NCBI RefSeq assembly: GCF_000807675.2
Contig: NZ_CP019962.1
Location: forward strand, 1,240,001-1,304,000
DNA from: Eubacterium limosum
GTDB lineage: Bacteria; Bacillota; Clostridia; Eubacteriales; Eubacteriaceae
DNA: 64,000 nt
Direction: 5' to 3'
Below are positions 34,823-43,180 of this stretch, in pieces (the first letter of the stretch is position 1; the number at the start of each line of letters is the position of its first letter). The notes under the pieces were generated by a model. The model saw only the letters and a program-made list of their open reading frames with translations, made no database searches and was not told the DNA's origin. A program made the translations under genes and the position numbers.

Positions 34823-34972
34823 GCGCACCTGAGGGTGCTTTGTGATAAGGAAATGAAAAAGCCCGGGGCGGTAACGAAAAGTTACGTCCTGGGAAGCGAT
34901 GAGACGACAGCCGGTAAAATTTACCGGCCCAGCACCACGGGCAGAACATCCAAAAGCCCGGAAAGGAGCGTT
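34823..34972 (+). promoter_or_regulatory. Structured leader of unknown class before the minor pilins
   Basis: Dense complementary segments are visible: GCACC-tgag-GGTGC, GTAAC-gaaaa-GTTAC nested inside CCCGGGGCG/CGTCCTGGG, GCCGGTAAA-a-TTTACCGGC, and GGGC/GCCC near the end. AAAAGCCCGG occurs twice (about 34857 and 34952). The layout, a multi-helix RNA ending about 10 bases before the ribosome-binding site, looks like a riboswitch or RNA-protein binding leader. I cannot match it to a known class. Confidence 0.6.
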
Positions 34973-34977
34973 GATGG

Positions 34978-35967
34978 ATGAAGAAACAATGGAAGCTCGA
35001 CAATAAAGGCATGACCCTGCTGGAAGTGATCGTGGCCTTTGCGATTTTTGCGATTGCGGCTACGATTTTGATTACTGGGTTTAATGGGGCGCTGAAGGTT
35101 ATGGGGAATAGTGAGAAAATAAAAAACGCCAGCCAGGAGAATACAGGGAAATTAAACGCGGTGGGTGCTTTGGCACTTGATGATCTTGAAGAATTAAAAA
35201 ATTCTGAGATTACGACGATTCCAGAGAATGGTAAGGCGACGATATTAACCTTTTTTAAAAAATACGCAGTGCCTGGCACATTTTATATTGCGACTTCGAC
35301 AGAAAAGGCAGATATGGATATGAAACTGTTTCAGCCAGATAATAGCGTGGACGCTCTAACTACGCCAACACTATCAGAAATACCCAAAAAAGAAGCAAAA
35401 CCAGTGGAAGCGCCTACAGTGCCGGCTGAACAAAATGCCAATGTTGGTTATGGTGGATCAGTGCTCGACAGCAAAACAGGTAAATATTATGATAAATTGA
35501 AAAAAGATACATATATTGGCGTAATCACTTTAACACAGCCATTTACCGATGCAGATGCAGGTGGTGCTAATCAGATTCGTCAGCTCTATTTTACAAAAGA
35601 TACGACTTCTATTGAGGTAAAAATGCCGGAGATACAAAAAAACCTGAAATTGGATTTGGATTTTCTTTATGTTAAAGGTAATATTATACAAGAAAACAAT
35701 AGTAAGCTAATACTAACCAATATAAAAACAGTTAAGGACACTAATAAAAATAAAATTTTAATTTATTTTGCCAATGATGTTACTGTCGGGACAACGACAG
35801 GCATTGAAAAAGGATATTATCTGATTGATTTAGGTACGGCGGGGAAAGATCTTTTTAGCATGAAAAAAGAAGATTTTGATGTCTGCAATATCAAAAACAT
35901 GTCCTATTTAGATCAAAATCAGATCGTGTATGATTATGTCACAAATTTATTTAAGGATAATAACTAG
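34978..35967 (+). CDS. Pilin-like minor subunit (PilV/GspI-type)
   Basis: 329 residues. ATG start (MKKQWKLDNKG) after AAAGGAG. Cleavage site G/MTLLEVIVAFAIFAIAATIL, with E5 present and M1 in place of F1. The mature C-terminal part is large and low-GC (NIKTVKDTNKNKILIYFAND), unlike the pilO region upstream in base composition. A proline-rich linker (EIPKKEAKPVEAPTVPAEQ) lies near residues 136-155. Probable initiating minor pilin of the operon's distal part. Confidence 0.82.
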   Translation: MKKQWKLDNKGMTLLEVIVAFAIFAIAATILITGFNGALKVMGNSEKIKNASQENTGKLNAVGALALDDLEELKNSEITTIPENGKATILTFFKKYAVPGTFYIATSTEKADMDMKLFQPDNSVDALTTPTLSEIPKKEAKPVEAPTVPAEQNANVGYGGSVLDSKTGKYYDKLKKDTYIGVITLTQPFTDADAGGANQIRQLYFTKDTTSIEVKMPEIQKNLKLDLDFLYVKGNIIQENNSKLILTNIKTVKDTNKNKILIYFANDVTVGTTTGIEKGYYLIDLGTAGKDLFSMKKEDFDVCNIKNMSYLDQNQIVYDYVTNLFKDNN

Positions 35968-35969
35968 CC

Positions 35970-37271
35970 ATGAAAGCAATAAATAACAAGCAGGGATCTG
36001 CATTGGTGTGGGTGTTGGTTATTTGCCTGATTTTTGGTCTTTTAGGAATCGCCATTGGTTGGGTTGCCCTGTCCATGAACCGGCGAAGTATAAAAAATGA
36101 CAATCTTAATCAGAGCTATTTTACTGCACTGTCTACAGCTAATTCGGTTTTTAATAGCTTGAATGGATATGTTAGCGGCAATAATCAAAGTAAAAATTTT
36201 TATGATGATTTATATAAGAATCTTGTCTATGGAAATAAAGTGAGCGGGCAGAATTATTTTGTGAAATATGACAATGTTCTCGAAAAGGATGGTGGCTCTG
36301 TTCAGGAAAATACGGAGGGTATGGGAGAAGCGAATGTAGAAGCTGCCATGTCCAAAGGACATGCCATTATTACCTCTACCGCAACGGTAAACGACACAAC
36401 AGAGACAGTTATTTTAGATGCTTACCGAAAGCCGGAAAGTATTATCTGGCCAGCGAAAGAATGGGCGACTACGTTGAAAGATGATGAACAGTTAAGCGGA
36501 GACAAAAACAGCAGAAAAATTTATGTGGGAAACAACAGCAGTATCGTGAACGATGAAACAAAAAAGAATGTAGCAGATAACACAATGGATGTGGCAGTCT
36601 ATAAGTTGGAAGCAGAAAAAACACTTTCAGGTAAATTAACCATTAGCAGGGATATAGTGGGAAACGGCAACCTTGAAAAAAGAGCGGTTTTTATTTATTT
36701 AGAAAAAGGCGCAACTCTCAATATTTATGGAATGGATTATGAGCTTTTTAAAAATACTACGGCTCAAAATGTAACATCAACACAAAAGGATAAATGGTTT
36801 GAAAATGAGAAGGGCGAGTATACCACTGAAGCTTGGGAATATTATTATGGGCCAGATATTTTTATTTATATGGAGGATGAAGCTTCCGTTAATTTTATGA
36901 ATCCTAATCGAAATGCAAATAGTAGCGAGATTGTGCCATTTCCCTTTTACATTACAGGTACAAGCAATACTGAAACAAAGCCAAAAGTAACGACAGAGAA
37001 GAATACAGATGTTAAAATTTATTGGATACAAGATGTCGAAATTTCAAAAAAAAATAATTCCGATGAATGGCTGACGGACAATGAAGGAAAAGTCTTTTCT
37101 AAAAATGAAAATAATGGTGTTCCGAGCCGTTTGCCCTTAAGTGGCTACAAGCAGGCTGGAAAACCTTATAATAATAATGCGACAAAGGTAGGGGAGACGC
37201 TTGCAGATAAAGGCGGTATTCTTCAAAACAGCTGGGAAATATACCAGTACGAAAGGAAGAAAATCGAATGA
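35970..37271 (+). CDS. PilX-like pilin-operon membrane protein
   Basis: 433 residues. N-terminus MKAINNKQGSALVWVLVICL followed by one helix, as in PilX/GspK-type subunits: a cleavable G/SALVWVL with no Glu at position 5. The lack of E5 suits a tip subunit added last (established for GspK-like subunits). The long C-terminal domain is rich in Asn, Lys and charged residues, with no recognised fold. Starts 3 bases after the preceding minor pilin and overlaps the next gene by 4. Confidence 0.75.
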   Translation: MKAINNKQGSALVWVLVICLIFGLLGIAIGWVALSMNRRSIKNDNLNQSYFTALSTANSVFNSLNGYVSGNNQSKNFYDDLYKNLVYGNKVSGQNYFVKYDNVLEKDGGSVQENTEGMGEANVEAAMSKGHAIITSTATVNDTTETVILDAYRKPESIIWPAKEWATTLKDDEQLSGDKNSRKIYVGNNSSIVNDETKKNVADNTMDVAVYKLEAEKTLSGKLTISRDIVGNGNLEKRAVFIYLEKGATLNIYGMDYELFKNTTAQNVTSTQKDKWFENEKGEYTTEAWEYYYGPDIFIYMEDEASVNFMNPNRNANSSEIVPFPFYITGTSNTETKPKVTTEKNTDVKIYWIQDVEISKKNNSDEWLTDNEGKVFSKNENNGVPSRLPLSGYKQAGKPYNNNATKVGETLADKGGILQNSWEIYQYERKKIE

Positions 37272-38569
37272 AAATTTTAAAACTGTCAGGAAAGGCAAAA
37301 AGGAATCAGAACGGCTTTACGCTCATCGAGCTAATCGTGACGCTGGCTATTTTTTCCATTATACTGGCAGTGGCCGGAAATTATTTGTATTTTGGAAACA
37401 ATCTTTTTGCTCAAACTGAAGTTAAAAATACCCAAAAATATATTGGTGACAGTGTTTTTGAATATGTACAGAGACGTCTTACTTACGCTACACATGTGGA
37501 GATCATGAATCCAGATAAAACGAAAGATAAAGATCCTCAGTATGATAAGCTTTTTAGGCTAAGCGATAGCGGACAGCTTATGATTGGAACGTTTGAAAAA
37601 GAAGAAGAAAAGAAGAAAACTTACGCTTACACCAATGTTTTTGGTTCAGCATTTTATGATAGTGGCTATCAGGTAGATTATCAGGTAAAAGTGTTGGATA
37701 CAACCCATTTAGAATTAACAGTCAATGTACTGGACAAGGGAAACACCAGTCCGGTTTATAGCACCAGCGAGGTGTTAAAAACCATTAATTTAAAGGCCAA
37801 TACACGGGATAGCGGGAGCATTTTAGTGACAGGCGGCGAACGCAATGTTATTTATACGAACCCGGTGATTTCATACAACGAAGAAAAAACAGCCACCACC
37901 ACCTATGATCCACTCGCGTTGAAAGATCAGATATTGGATACTTACAGTAGAATCATAAAGGGTGAGGCCCTTAAAGACGGTGAAGCGATAACGGGCTTAA
38001 TTAATAATCAATTTGCTTCAAATGATTTCATTTCAGCTTACGTTACACAATTTTACTATAAAGGACAGCCTTATCTGGGAAGCTGGAGTAAAGATATTGT
38101 TTATGCATACTGGCCGGATTTCCCGGGATTCGATCAAAATACCATCGATAATGTTGACAAAAAAGTAATGGAACTTACAGAGTATAAGGGGACAGCAGAT
38201 GACAAAAAAAGTGATAATCAAACCTTGACGAATTATCTGACAAATTATAAAGGCACGATGAAAATGCGGGCATATCTTATATCGGAATCCAATACAAAAA
38301 AAGTCTCATGCTTTGTATATGTTTCGAATTCACAGGGGCAACAGTGGGCAACCCGATTGATTTACTGCGATGTACCAGGAGAAAGCGGATGGTATTATCT
38401 TGCTTATAGAGAGGGTAAAAGAACAAACGGGAGAATTACAGATAATATTACTATAGACAATAAAGTTTGGCGAAAAGAGGATGGTGTATCTAGCAGTAAA
38501 ACCCCCGTTTATGATGAAATAACAAACAAAGCCAGCACGCAGGAAGGGACATGGGTAAAAGTGGAATGA
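37268..38569 (+). CDS. Pilin-like minor subunit (PilW/GspJ-type)
   Basis: 433 residues. Leader MKILKLSGKAKRNQNG, then FTLIELIVTLAIFSIILAVA with E5. The sequence after the helix (FVQ-like EVKNTQKYIGDSVFEYVQRRLTYATHVEIM) is typical of GspJ/PilW-type subunits. The rest is a long globular part without clear homology. Overlaps the upstream gene by 4 bases and the downstream gene by 19, so the minor pilins are tightly coupled. Confidence 0.82.
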   Translation: MKILKLSGKAKRNQNGFTLIELIVTLAIFSIILAVAGNYLYFGNNLFAQTEVKNTQKYIGDSVFEYVQRRLTYATHVEIMNPDKTKDKDPQYDKLFRLSDSGQLMIGTFEKEEEKKKTYAYTNVFGSAFYDSGYQVDYQVKVLDTTHLELTVNVLDKGNTSPVYSTSEVLKTINLKANTRDSGSILVTGGERNVIYTNPVISYNEEKTATTTYDPLALKDQILDTYSRIIKGEALKDGEAITGLINNQFASNDFISAYVTQFYYKGQPYLGSWSKDIVYAYWPDFPGFDQNTIDNVDKKVMELTEYKGTADDKKSDNQTLTNYLTNYKGTMKMRAYLISESNTKKVSCFVYVSNSQGQQWATRLIYCDVPGESGWYYLAYREGKRTNGRITDNITIDNKVWRKEDGVSSSKTPVYDEITNKASTQEGTWVKVE

Positions 38570-39429
38570 AAAAGCGTTGTTTGAGGTTTTTTAAAAAAAA
38601 TTACTTTCAAACTGAAAAGGGCTTTACCATGATCGAGCTCATTGTCACGATTACTGTACTGGCCGTTATCGCGGCTTTTACCATCCCGTCACTTCTGGGT
38701 TTTGTTGATGATGCCAAGGCCAAAGATTGCCGGTCGAAAATAAATGATATTAAGCGATCCTATACGGATTTAGTAGTGGACAAAGGTGTAGAGGTGCCGA
38801 CAAAGTATCGTAGTTTTTTGCTTGTCGATAAAATTGTTGTTGATAAATATGGTGGAAAAACCCAAGTGCCCGATACAGAAGATGAAACAGGAAGTAAAGT
38901 AGAAAAAGTTTATAAGGGTATTTGTCCGAGTGGAGGTATTTATCTTATTCAGTTCGTAGACACCAAAGAAAATGAAGATACGGAAGTTCAAATTCGTATT
39001 TTATGCTCTTGTGAAGGACATACAAGCGACAAGGCTGGGGTAACGCATATTGCGATACGTACTCTTGAGAATGATATAAAAAGTGAGAATTCCTTTATAG
39101 TAAGCTATTTTAATGCACATCCCACGAGTACATTGGACTCTACAGGTAAGAATTTTGCGCCAGATGTACAAAAAATATTGGAATTTTTAGGCGTTGATAC
39201 AAAGACAACATGTAGTTGGCGGATTGAAAAAATTGGTGAAGACTATAATATTTATTGGACAGAAATTTTTATTGATGATTTACCAGAGGGAAGTGAAATA
39301 TATGTAACAAAATATAATGTGTCAACAGGTAAGTTTTATTATGCTAAGACAAAAGTTGGAGTACACTCTGATGGTGAAAAGAATATAAAACATATCGAAA
39401 CAAATGCGGATTGGATAGAAAATAAATGA
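38551..39429 (+). CDS. Type IV pilin-like protein with CPxGGxY motif
   Basis: 292 residues from the ATG at 38551 behind AGGAAGGG; a second ATG at 38566 is possible. Leader ending KG/FTMIELIVTITVLAVIAAFT, helix ending in PSLLGFVDDAKAKDC. After about 80 residues comes KGICPSGGIY followed about 24 residues later by CSCEGH. The same arrangement occurs in the next gene. The paired cysteines may form a disulfide in the mature pilin (inference). Confidence 0.83.
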   Translation: MGKSGMKKRCLRFFKKNYFQTEKGFTMIELIVTITVLAVIAAFTIPSLLGFVDDAKAKDCRSKINDIKRSYTDLVVDKGVEVPTKYRSFLLVDKIVVDKYGGKTQVPDTEDETGSKVEKVYKGICPSGGIYLIQFVDTKENEDTEVQIRILCSCEGHTSDKAGVTHIAIRTLENDIKSENSFIVSYFNAHPTSTLDSTGKNFAPDVQKILEFLGVDTKTTCSWRIEKIGEDYNIYWTEIFIDDLPEGSEIYVTKYNVSTGKFYYAKTKVGVHSDGEKNIKHIETNADWIENK

Positions 39430-40298
39430 TAAATAATTTGAGAAAGATGAAAAAATATAAAAATTCTAGCGGCTTCACCCTCGTAGAACTAATCATCGTC
39501 CTCGTGATCCTCGCTATCCTTGCAGCATTTACCATCCCCGCCATGCTAGGCTTTGTGGGAAACTCAAAAGAAAAGCTGTGTGAATCAGCCCGGAGCGACT
39601 GCCTGCGTTATTATCAGACCCAGGCGACAGAAAAATTGCCAATAACCAGAGAAGAAGCGATTCCTATTTTAGCAAAGGCAATTCAAAACAGCTATGGTGA
39701 TGCAACAGTAGAAAATAATGTCGCAAAAGGTGTTTGCCCGGCAGGTGGTGAGTACAATCTGGCAGAATGTAGGTTTGAACTAGAAAACGGATATTATCGT
39801 TTGAAAGAAGTGCCATGTAGTGTGCATCATGATAAGGATTCATCACGACCGAATTTGGATGCATCAAAGAGTTTGGCAGAAAAATTATTGGATTTATTTA
39901 AATCAAATCAGCAGTCAGATTTTATCAAAGAGTTTTTCAAAGAAAATAATAACAGCTTAAAACCTGTGGACGACATTGACCTGAAAAATATTTTTGGTGA
40001 GGATTGGAATTCAACGATTAACGGAAAACCAGAGTCGCTATATTGGCGTCCATTGACCATGGAAGTGAATGGTGAAAAAACTTATATCATGTATGCTAAT
40101 ACAACGAATACACAAGACCATGCGCAGTGGAAAGGATATGTTGTTGAAATAAATGGTGTGTATTACAAGACAACAAAAACAAATAGCTATAACGGAATGC
40201 TTGATCAATCTGACAGTCTGTCTAATAAAACTAGTTTTCAAAATAGCGAGGAACTGGAACAATGGATAATAGACCATCACTTTGAAAAAGTGAGTTGA
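39426..40298 (+). CDS. Type IV pilin-like protein with CPxGGxY motif
   Basis: 290 residues, start ATG overlapping the upstream stop; ATG at 39447 is an alternative. Leader ending SG/FTLVELIIVLVILAILAAFT, with helix almost identical to the first two pilins. KGVCPAGGEYNLAEC and, about 20 residues on, CSVHHD mirror the preceding protein. The C-terminal half is low-GC and unrecognised. Last gene of the pilus operon. Confidence 0.83.
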   Translation: MINNLRKMKKYKNSSGFTLVELIIVLVILAILAAFTIPAMLGFVGNSKEKLCESARSDCLRYYQTQATEKLPITREEAIPILAKAIQNSYGDATVENNVAKGVCPAGGEYNLAECRFELENGYYRLKEVPCSVHHDKDSSRPNLDASKSLAEKLLDLFKSNQQSDFIKEFFKENNNSLKPVDDIDLKNIFGEDWNSTINGKPESLYWRPLTMEVNGEKTYIMYANTTNTQDHAQWKGYVVEINGVYYKTTKTNSYNGMLDQSDSLSNKTSFQNSEELEQWIIDHHFEKVS

Positions 40299-40313
40299 AA
40301 TTTTTTTGAATCT

Positions 40314-40374
40314 ACCTCCCGAAAACCCGAAAACTCCTTTTTCTCAAACTTTTCAGGATTTCGGGAGTTTTTAC
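40314..40374 (+). terminator. Pilus operon terminator (CCCGAAATCCCGAAAA family)
   Basis: CTCCCGAAAACCCGAAAA pairs with TTTTCAGGATTTCGGGAG around a ~16-base loop, followed by TTTTTA. Confidence 0.85.
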
Positions 40375-40437
40375 TTGCTTAACAAAAGGTATGTGTTTAG
40401 GCGAAATCGGAATAACATATTATTATATTCAAACATC

Positions 40438-40475
40438 AAAAAACGACCGGCAAATTTTGCCGGTCGTCTTTTTTA
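40438..40475. terminator. Bidirectional terminator before the XRE gene
   Basis: AAAACGACCGGCAA-att-TTGCCGGTCGTC is a perfect GC-rich stem with T-runs on the plus side and A-runs giving T-runs on the minus side. It ends the convergent XRE transcript. Confidence 0.87.
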
Positions 40476-41204
40476 TTCTTCTTCTCCAAATTCCTCATCC
40501 ACTTCCCTTAGCCATTTAAAATGCTTGTTCAGCTTCATCTGGTCTTCTGGTGGGAAAGGGCGGCCTTCCTTTGTATAAATACGGTATTTATACAAAAGCT
40601 CAAGGCAGTCGTCCAGCTGGTTGGGCACATTTTCGGAGATATGCTGGAAGGCAGGGTGGCTGGCGCCCTTTTCGATCATTTCGGCTTCCATGCTTTTTTC
40701 GAGACGGCGGAGCTCCTGGCTGTAGCTGGTTTCAATGCTCTCCTCGATCAGGGTGTGCAGCAGCTTTTCATTTTCGTCGGCATCGGGGTCGGGGGCCTCT
40801 TTGCGCAGCTGGCGGATGGCTTTGTCGGCCAGCAGACGGGTGTACTCAAAAAAGCTCTGGGATTCCAGCAGGATATTGAGGGCGGCATTATCGGTATGGG
40901 TTTTGTTAAAATGCTCGACGATGTTATCGCAGGCAGCAGGGCTCAGGTCCAGGAAATCCAGAACAGTGGGGTCTGGCGGCAGGGGGGACTGGGTATAGCC
41001 CAGCATATACTCGAAGCTGACGTCAAACTCATTGTAGAGGGTATCCATGACGCGCAGGTCGGGCAGGCGCTCGCCGCTTTCGTAATAGCTGAGGCTGGCC
41101 GGGGCGATGCCGAGGCGGGCGGCCATCTGAGCCTGGGTAAGTTTATGGGATTTCCGGAGCTCCCGGAGGCGGGCTGGAAAATAGGAAAGGTTGATTTCAG
41201 ACAT
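40473..41204 (-). CDS. XRE-family transcriptional regulator
   Basis: 243 residues. An N-terminal Cro/C1-type helix-turn-helix (about 9-62: RELRKSHKLTQAQMAARLGI, YYESGERLPD) is followed by a ~180-residue C-terminal helical region of no recognised family, with many acidic and Leu residues and the tail KLNKHFKWLREVDEEFGEEE. It is divergent from the DUF3987 gene, with a large palindrome between them that is the obvious operator. Higher GC than the pilin genes next door. Confidence 0.87.
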   Translation of the reverse strand: MSEINLSYFPARLRELRKSHKLTQAQMAARLGIAPASLSYYESGERLPDLRVMDTLYNEFDVSFEYMLGYTQSPLPPDPTVLDFLDLSPAACDNIVEHFNKTHTDNAALNILLESQSFFEYTRLLADKAIRQLRKEAPDPDADENEKLLHTLIEESIETSYSQELRRLEKSMEAEMIEKGASHPAFQHISENVPNQLDDCLELLYKYRIYTKEGRPFPPEDQMKLNKHFKWLREVDEEFGEEE

Positions 41205-41283
41205 TTAGTGCCTCGTTTCTTAAATAATACTTAAATTTTATAAAAAGTTGATTATTTTAAAGGAGTTTGGATAATAAAATAGA

Positions 41284-41331
41284 ATAATCACTATAGTGAA
41301 TAATTAATATTTTATTCACTATAGTGATTAT
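41284..41331. promoter_or_regulatory. 48-bp palindromic operator between XRE and DUF3987 genes
   Basis: ATAATCACTATAGTGAATAA (41284-41303) and TTATTCACTATAGTGATTAT (41312-41331) are exact reverse complements with an 8-base spacer. Each arm itself contains the perfect 12-bp palindrome TCACTATAGTGA. Two tandem dimer sites in an overall palindrome indicate cooperative binding by the neighbouring XRE protein (inference). Confidence 0.85.
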
Positions 41332-41343
41332 ATCAAGAATAAG

Positions 41344-43065
41344 ATGAATTGGCAAGTAGTTTTCAAAAATTTAAGAAAGCATGGGGTAATGATGATGTCA
41401 ACAACCACGAATTTATTGGTTCAGGGGAATGGGTGCATGATTGGGGAGAAAACACCCAACGCGTTGAGACTGGAGGCAGAAACGCGTGAAAAGCGCCGTC
41501 AGGATGAAATTGCGCAATACGCGCCGCTCAAGTGCATTGAGCTGGTTCAAGATCAGCTGCCGGATTTTCCGCTGGACTGCCTGCCCGATGAATTAAGGAA
41601 ATTTGCCGAGCAGGTTTCTGTCTGTAAGCAGGCCCCTGTGGACGCGGTGGGGGTATCGCTGCTTTCCATGATCTCTCTGGCGGAAGGGGGCCGTTTTAAG
41701 GTGGATCCGGGTGTAAAGGCAGTGTACCAGAAGGGGATCAATCTGTATACCATGACGGTGATGGAATCGGGTACGGGCAAATCGGAGATCATGAATGTGT
41801 TAAAAAAGCCGGTGGAGGATTTTCAGCGTGATTACAATAAGAAGTATAAAGAGCAGATTGAAATGGACGCAAACTGGCAGAATGTTTTGAGGGACCGTGT
41901 GGAAAAGACAAAAAAACAGTGTGTGAATGGCAAGGCGGAGTATTCGGATCTGCAGAAGGCACAGGCCGAGTTTGCGGCCTTTAAGCCGATGAAAAGGCTG
42001 CAGTGTATAACGGATAATGTGACCTCGGAGGCACTGGAAAACCTGTTGGCTGAGAATGGCGGTGTCATGTCGGTGGTATCGACAGAGGGGGGCGTCATTG
42101 ATATTATGGCAGGGCGCTACAGCAAGGACGGCACTTTGAATATTGATGTTTATCTGCACGGGTACAGCAATGAATCTCTTGATAAGGGGCGTATGAAGCT
42201 CCACATACATCTGGATAACCTTTATCTGACGGTAATTTTTTCGATTCAGCCCACGGTGCTCAGCAGCTTTATGCGCAGGGATTTTATTGAAAAGGGAATG
42301 ACGGCGCGCTTTCTGTACGCCATTCCAAAGGATTTTGGGAAGCGTCTGCTCAGGGATTCTAAGGATATTGAGCCTCTGTGCCAGGCCAATTATGAAAATA
42401 AGATTCGTGATATTATGGCCATCCCGCGCAATGAAGGAGAATTGTATGAACTGCGGTTTTCGGAGGCGGCGACGGAGCTTTTGGTGGTTTATAACGATGA
42501 TGGGATTCAGGAGCGTATCGGGGAGGATCTTGCCTGTATCCCAAAGGCGAGCAAGCGCGTGATCGGCCAGACCATCCGCCTGGCGGGGATTTTACACCTC
42601 ATGGAGCATGGCAGCGGTGCGGTGGAAAAGCGTGAGATTTCGGCTGAGACAGTGAAAAAAGCGATCCGCCTGACCGATTATTTTCTGGAGCACACCAAGG
42701 CGGCGCACAAAACGGTGGAGGACAGCGAGGAAGTGCAGAATCTGAAATATGTGTGGGAAAAATGCCGTGCGCTCAAAAAGCCTGTGGTGCCCCATGATGT
42801 GCTGCGTGAGAGCTGCCGCGGCCGTCTGCGCACCAATGAGGAGCAAAGGCCGTATATCGGCGGCCTCATTGAGAAGGGCTACCTGAGAGAGCTGCCAGCC
42901 GATAAAAAGGAAAAGGGAAAGGATGGAAGGCCCAGGGCAGTGCGTTACGGGATCAATCCGCTTTTATATGATGAGGTATTGGGTAAAAAAGATTCTGTTG
43001 TCACAAAATTGCATCCCGAAATCCCGAAAAAAACGCCGCTGGAGGAGACTGCGGAGGTATCGTAA
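41344..43065 (+). CDS. DUF3987 (YfjI-like) domain protein
   Basis: 573 residues as the longest frame; the start is uncertain because several ATGs (41344, about 41389, about 41437) lack a clear site. The family signature PLKCIELVQDQLPDFPLDCLP is followed by the helical LRKFAEQVSVCKQAPVDAVGVSLLSMISLA. A Walker A-like GTGKSEIM lies in MESGTGKSEIMN. DUF3987 proteins occur mostly in mobile elements and are thought to be primase/helicase-related; function here is unknown. The last ~20 codons are made of the CCCGAAATCCCGAAAA repeat (HPEIPKKTP), so the C-terminus seems remodelled by the repeat. With the XRE gene it looks like a small mobile-element remnant. Confidence 0.8.
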   Translation: MNWQVVFKNLRKHGVMMMSTTTNLLVQGNGCMIGEKTPNALRLEAETREKRRQDEIAQYAPLKCIELVQDQLPDFPLDCLPDELRKFAEQVSVCKQAPVDAVGVSLLSMISLAEGGRFKVDPGVKAVYQKGINLYTMTVMESGTGKSEIMNVLKKPVEDFQRDYNKKYKEQIEMDANWQNVLRDRVEKTKKQCVNGKAEYSDLQKAQAEFAAFKPMKRLQCITDNVTSEALENLLAENGGVMSVVSTEGGVIDIMAGRYSKDGTLNIDVYLHGYSNESLDKGRMKLHIHLDNLYLTVIFSIQPTVLSSFMRRDFIEKGMTARFLYAIPKDFGKRLLRDSKDIEPLCQANYENKIRDIMAIPRNEGELYELRFSEAATELLVVYNDDGIQERIGEDLACIPKASKRVIGQTIRLAGILHLMEHGSGAVEKREISAETVKKAIRLTDYFLEHTKAAHKTVEDSEEVQNLKYVWEKCRALKKPVVPHDVLRESCRGRLRTNEEQRPYIGGLIEKGYLRELPADKKEKGKDGRPRAVRYGINPLLYDEVLGKKDSVVTKLHPEIPKKTPLEETAEVS

Positions 43066-43180
43066 AGTCAAACCAGCTGTGTATTTTTCAGATGTTTAAG
43101 GTTTGTAAAGGAGAAGCAGTTGTGATAAAATATAACATGATATTATAGAAGGCATCGGACAGATAAAGGGGGTTGCTTTT

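Noticed and set aside
34860-34972. Guanidine/ykkC-type riboswitch
   Set aside because: Only a short 3' piece (CAAAAGCCCGG) resembles the ykkC core; the 5' conserved parts were not found, and the downstream gene is a minor pilin.
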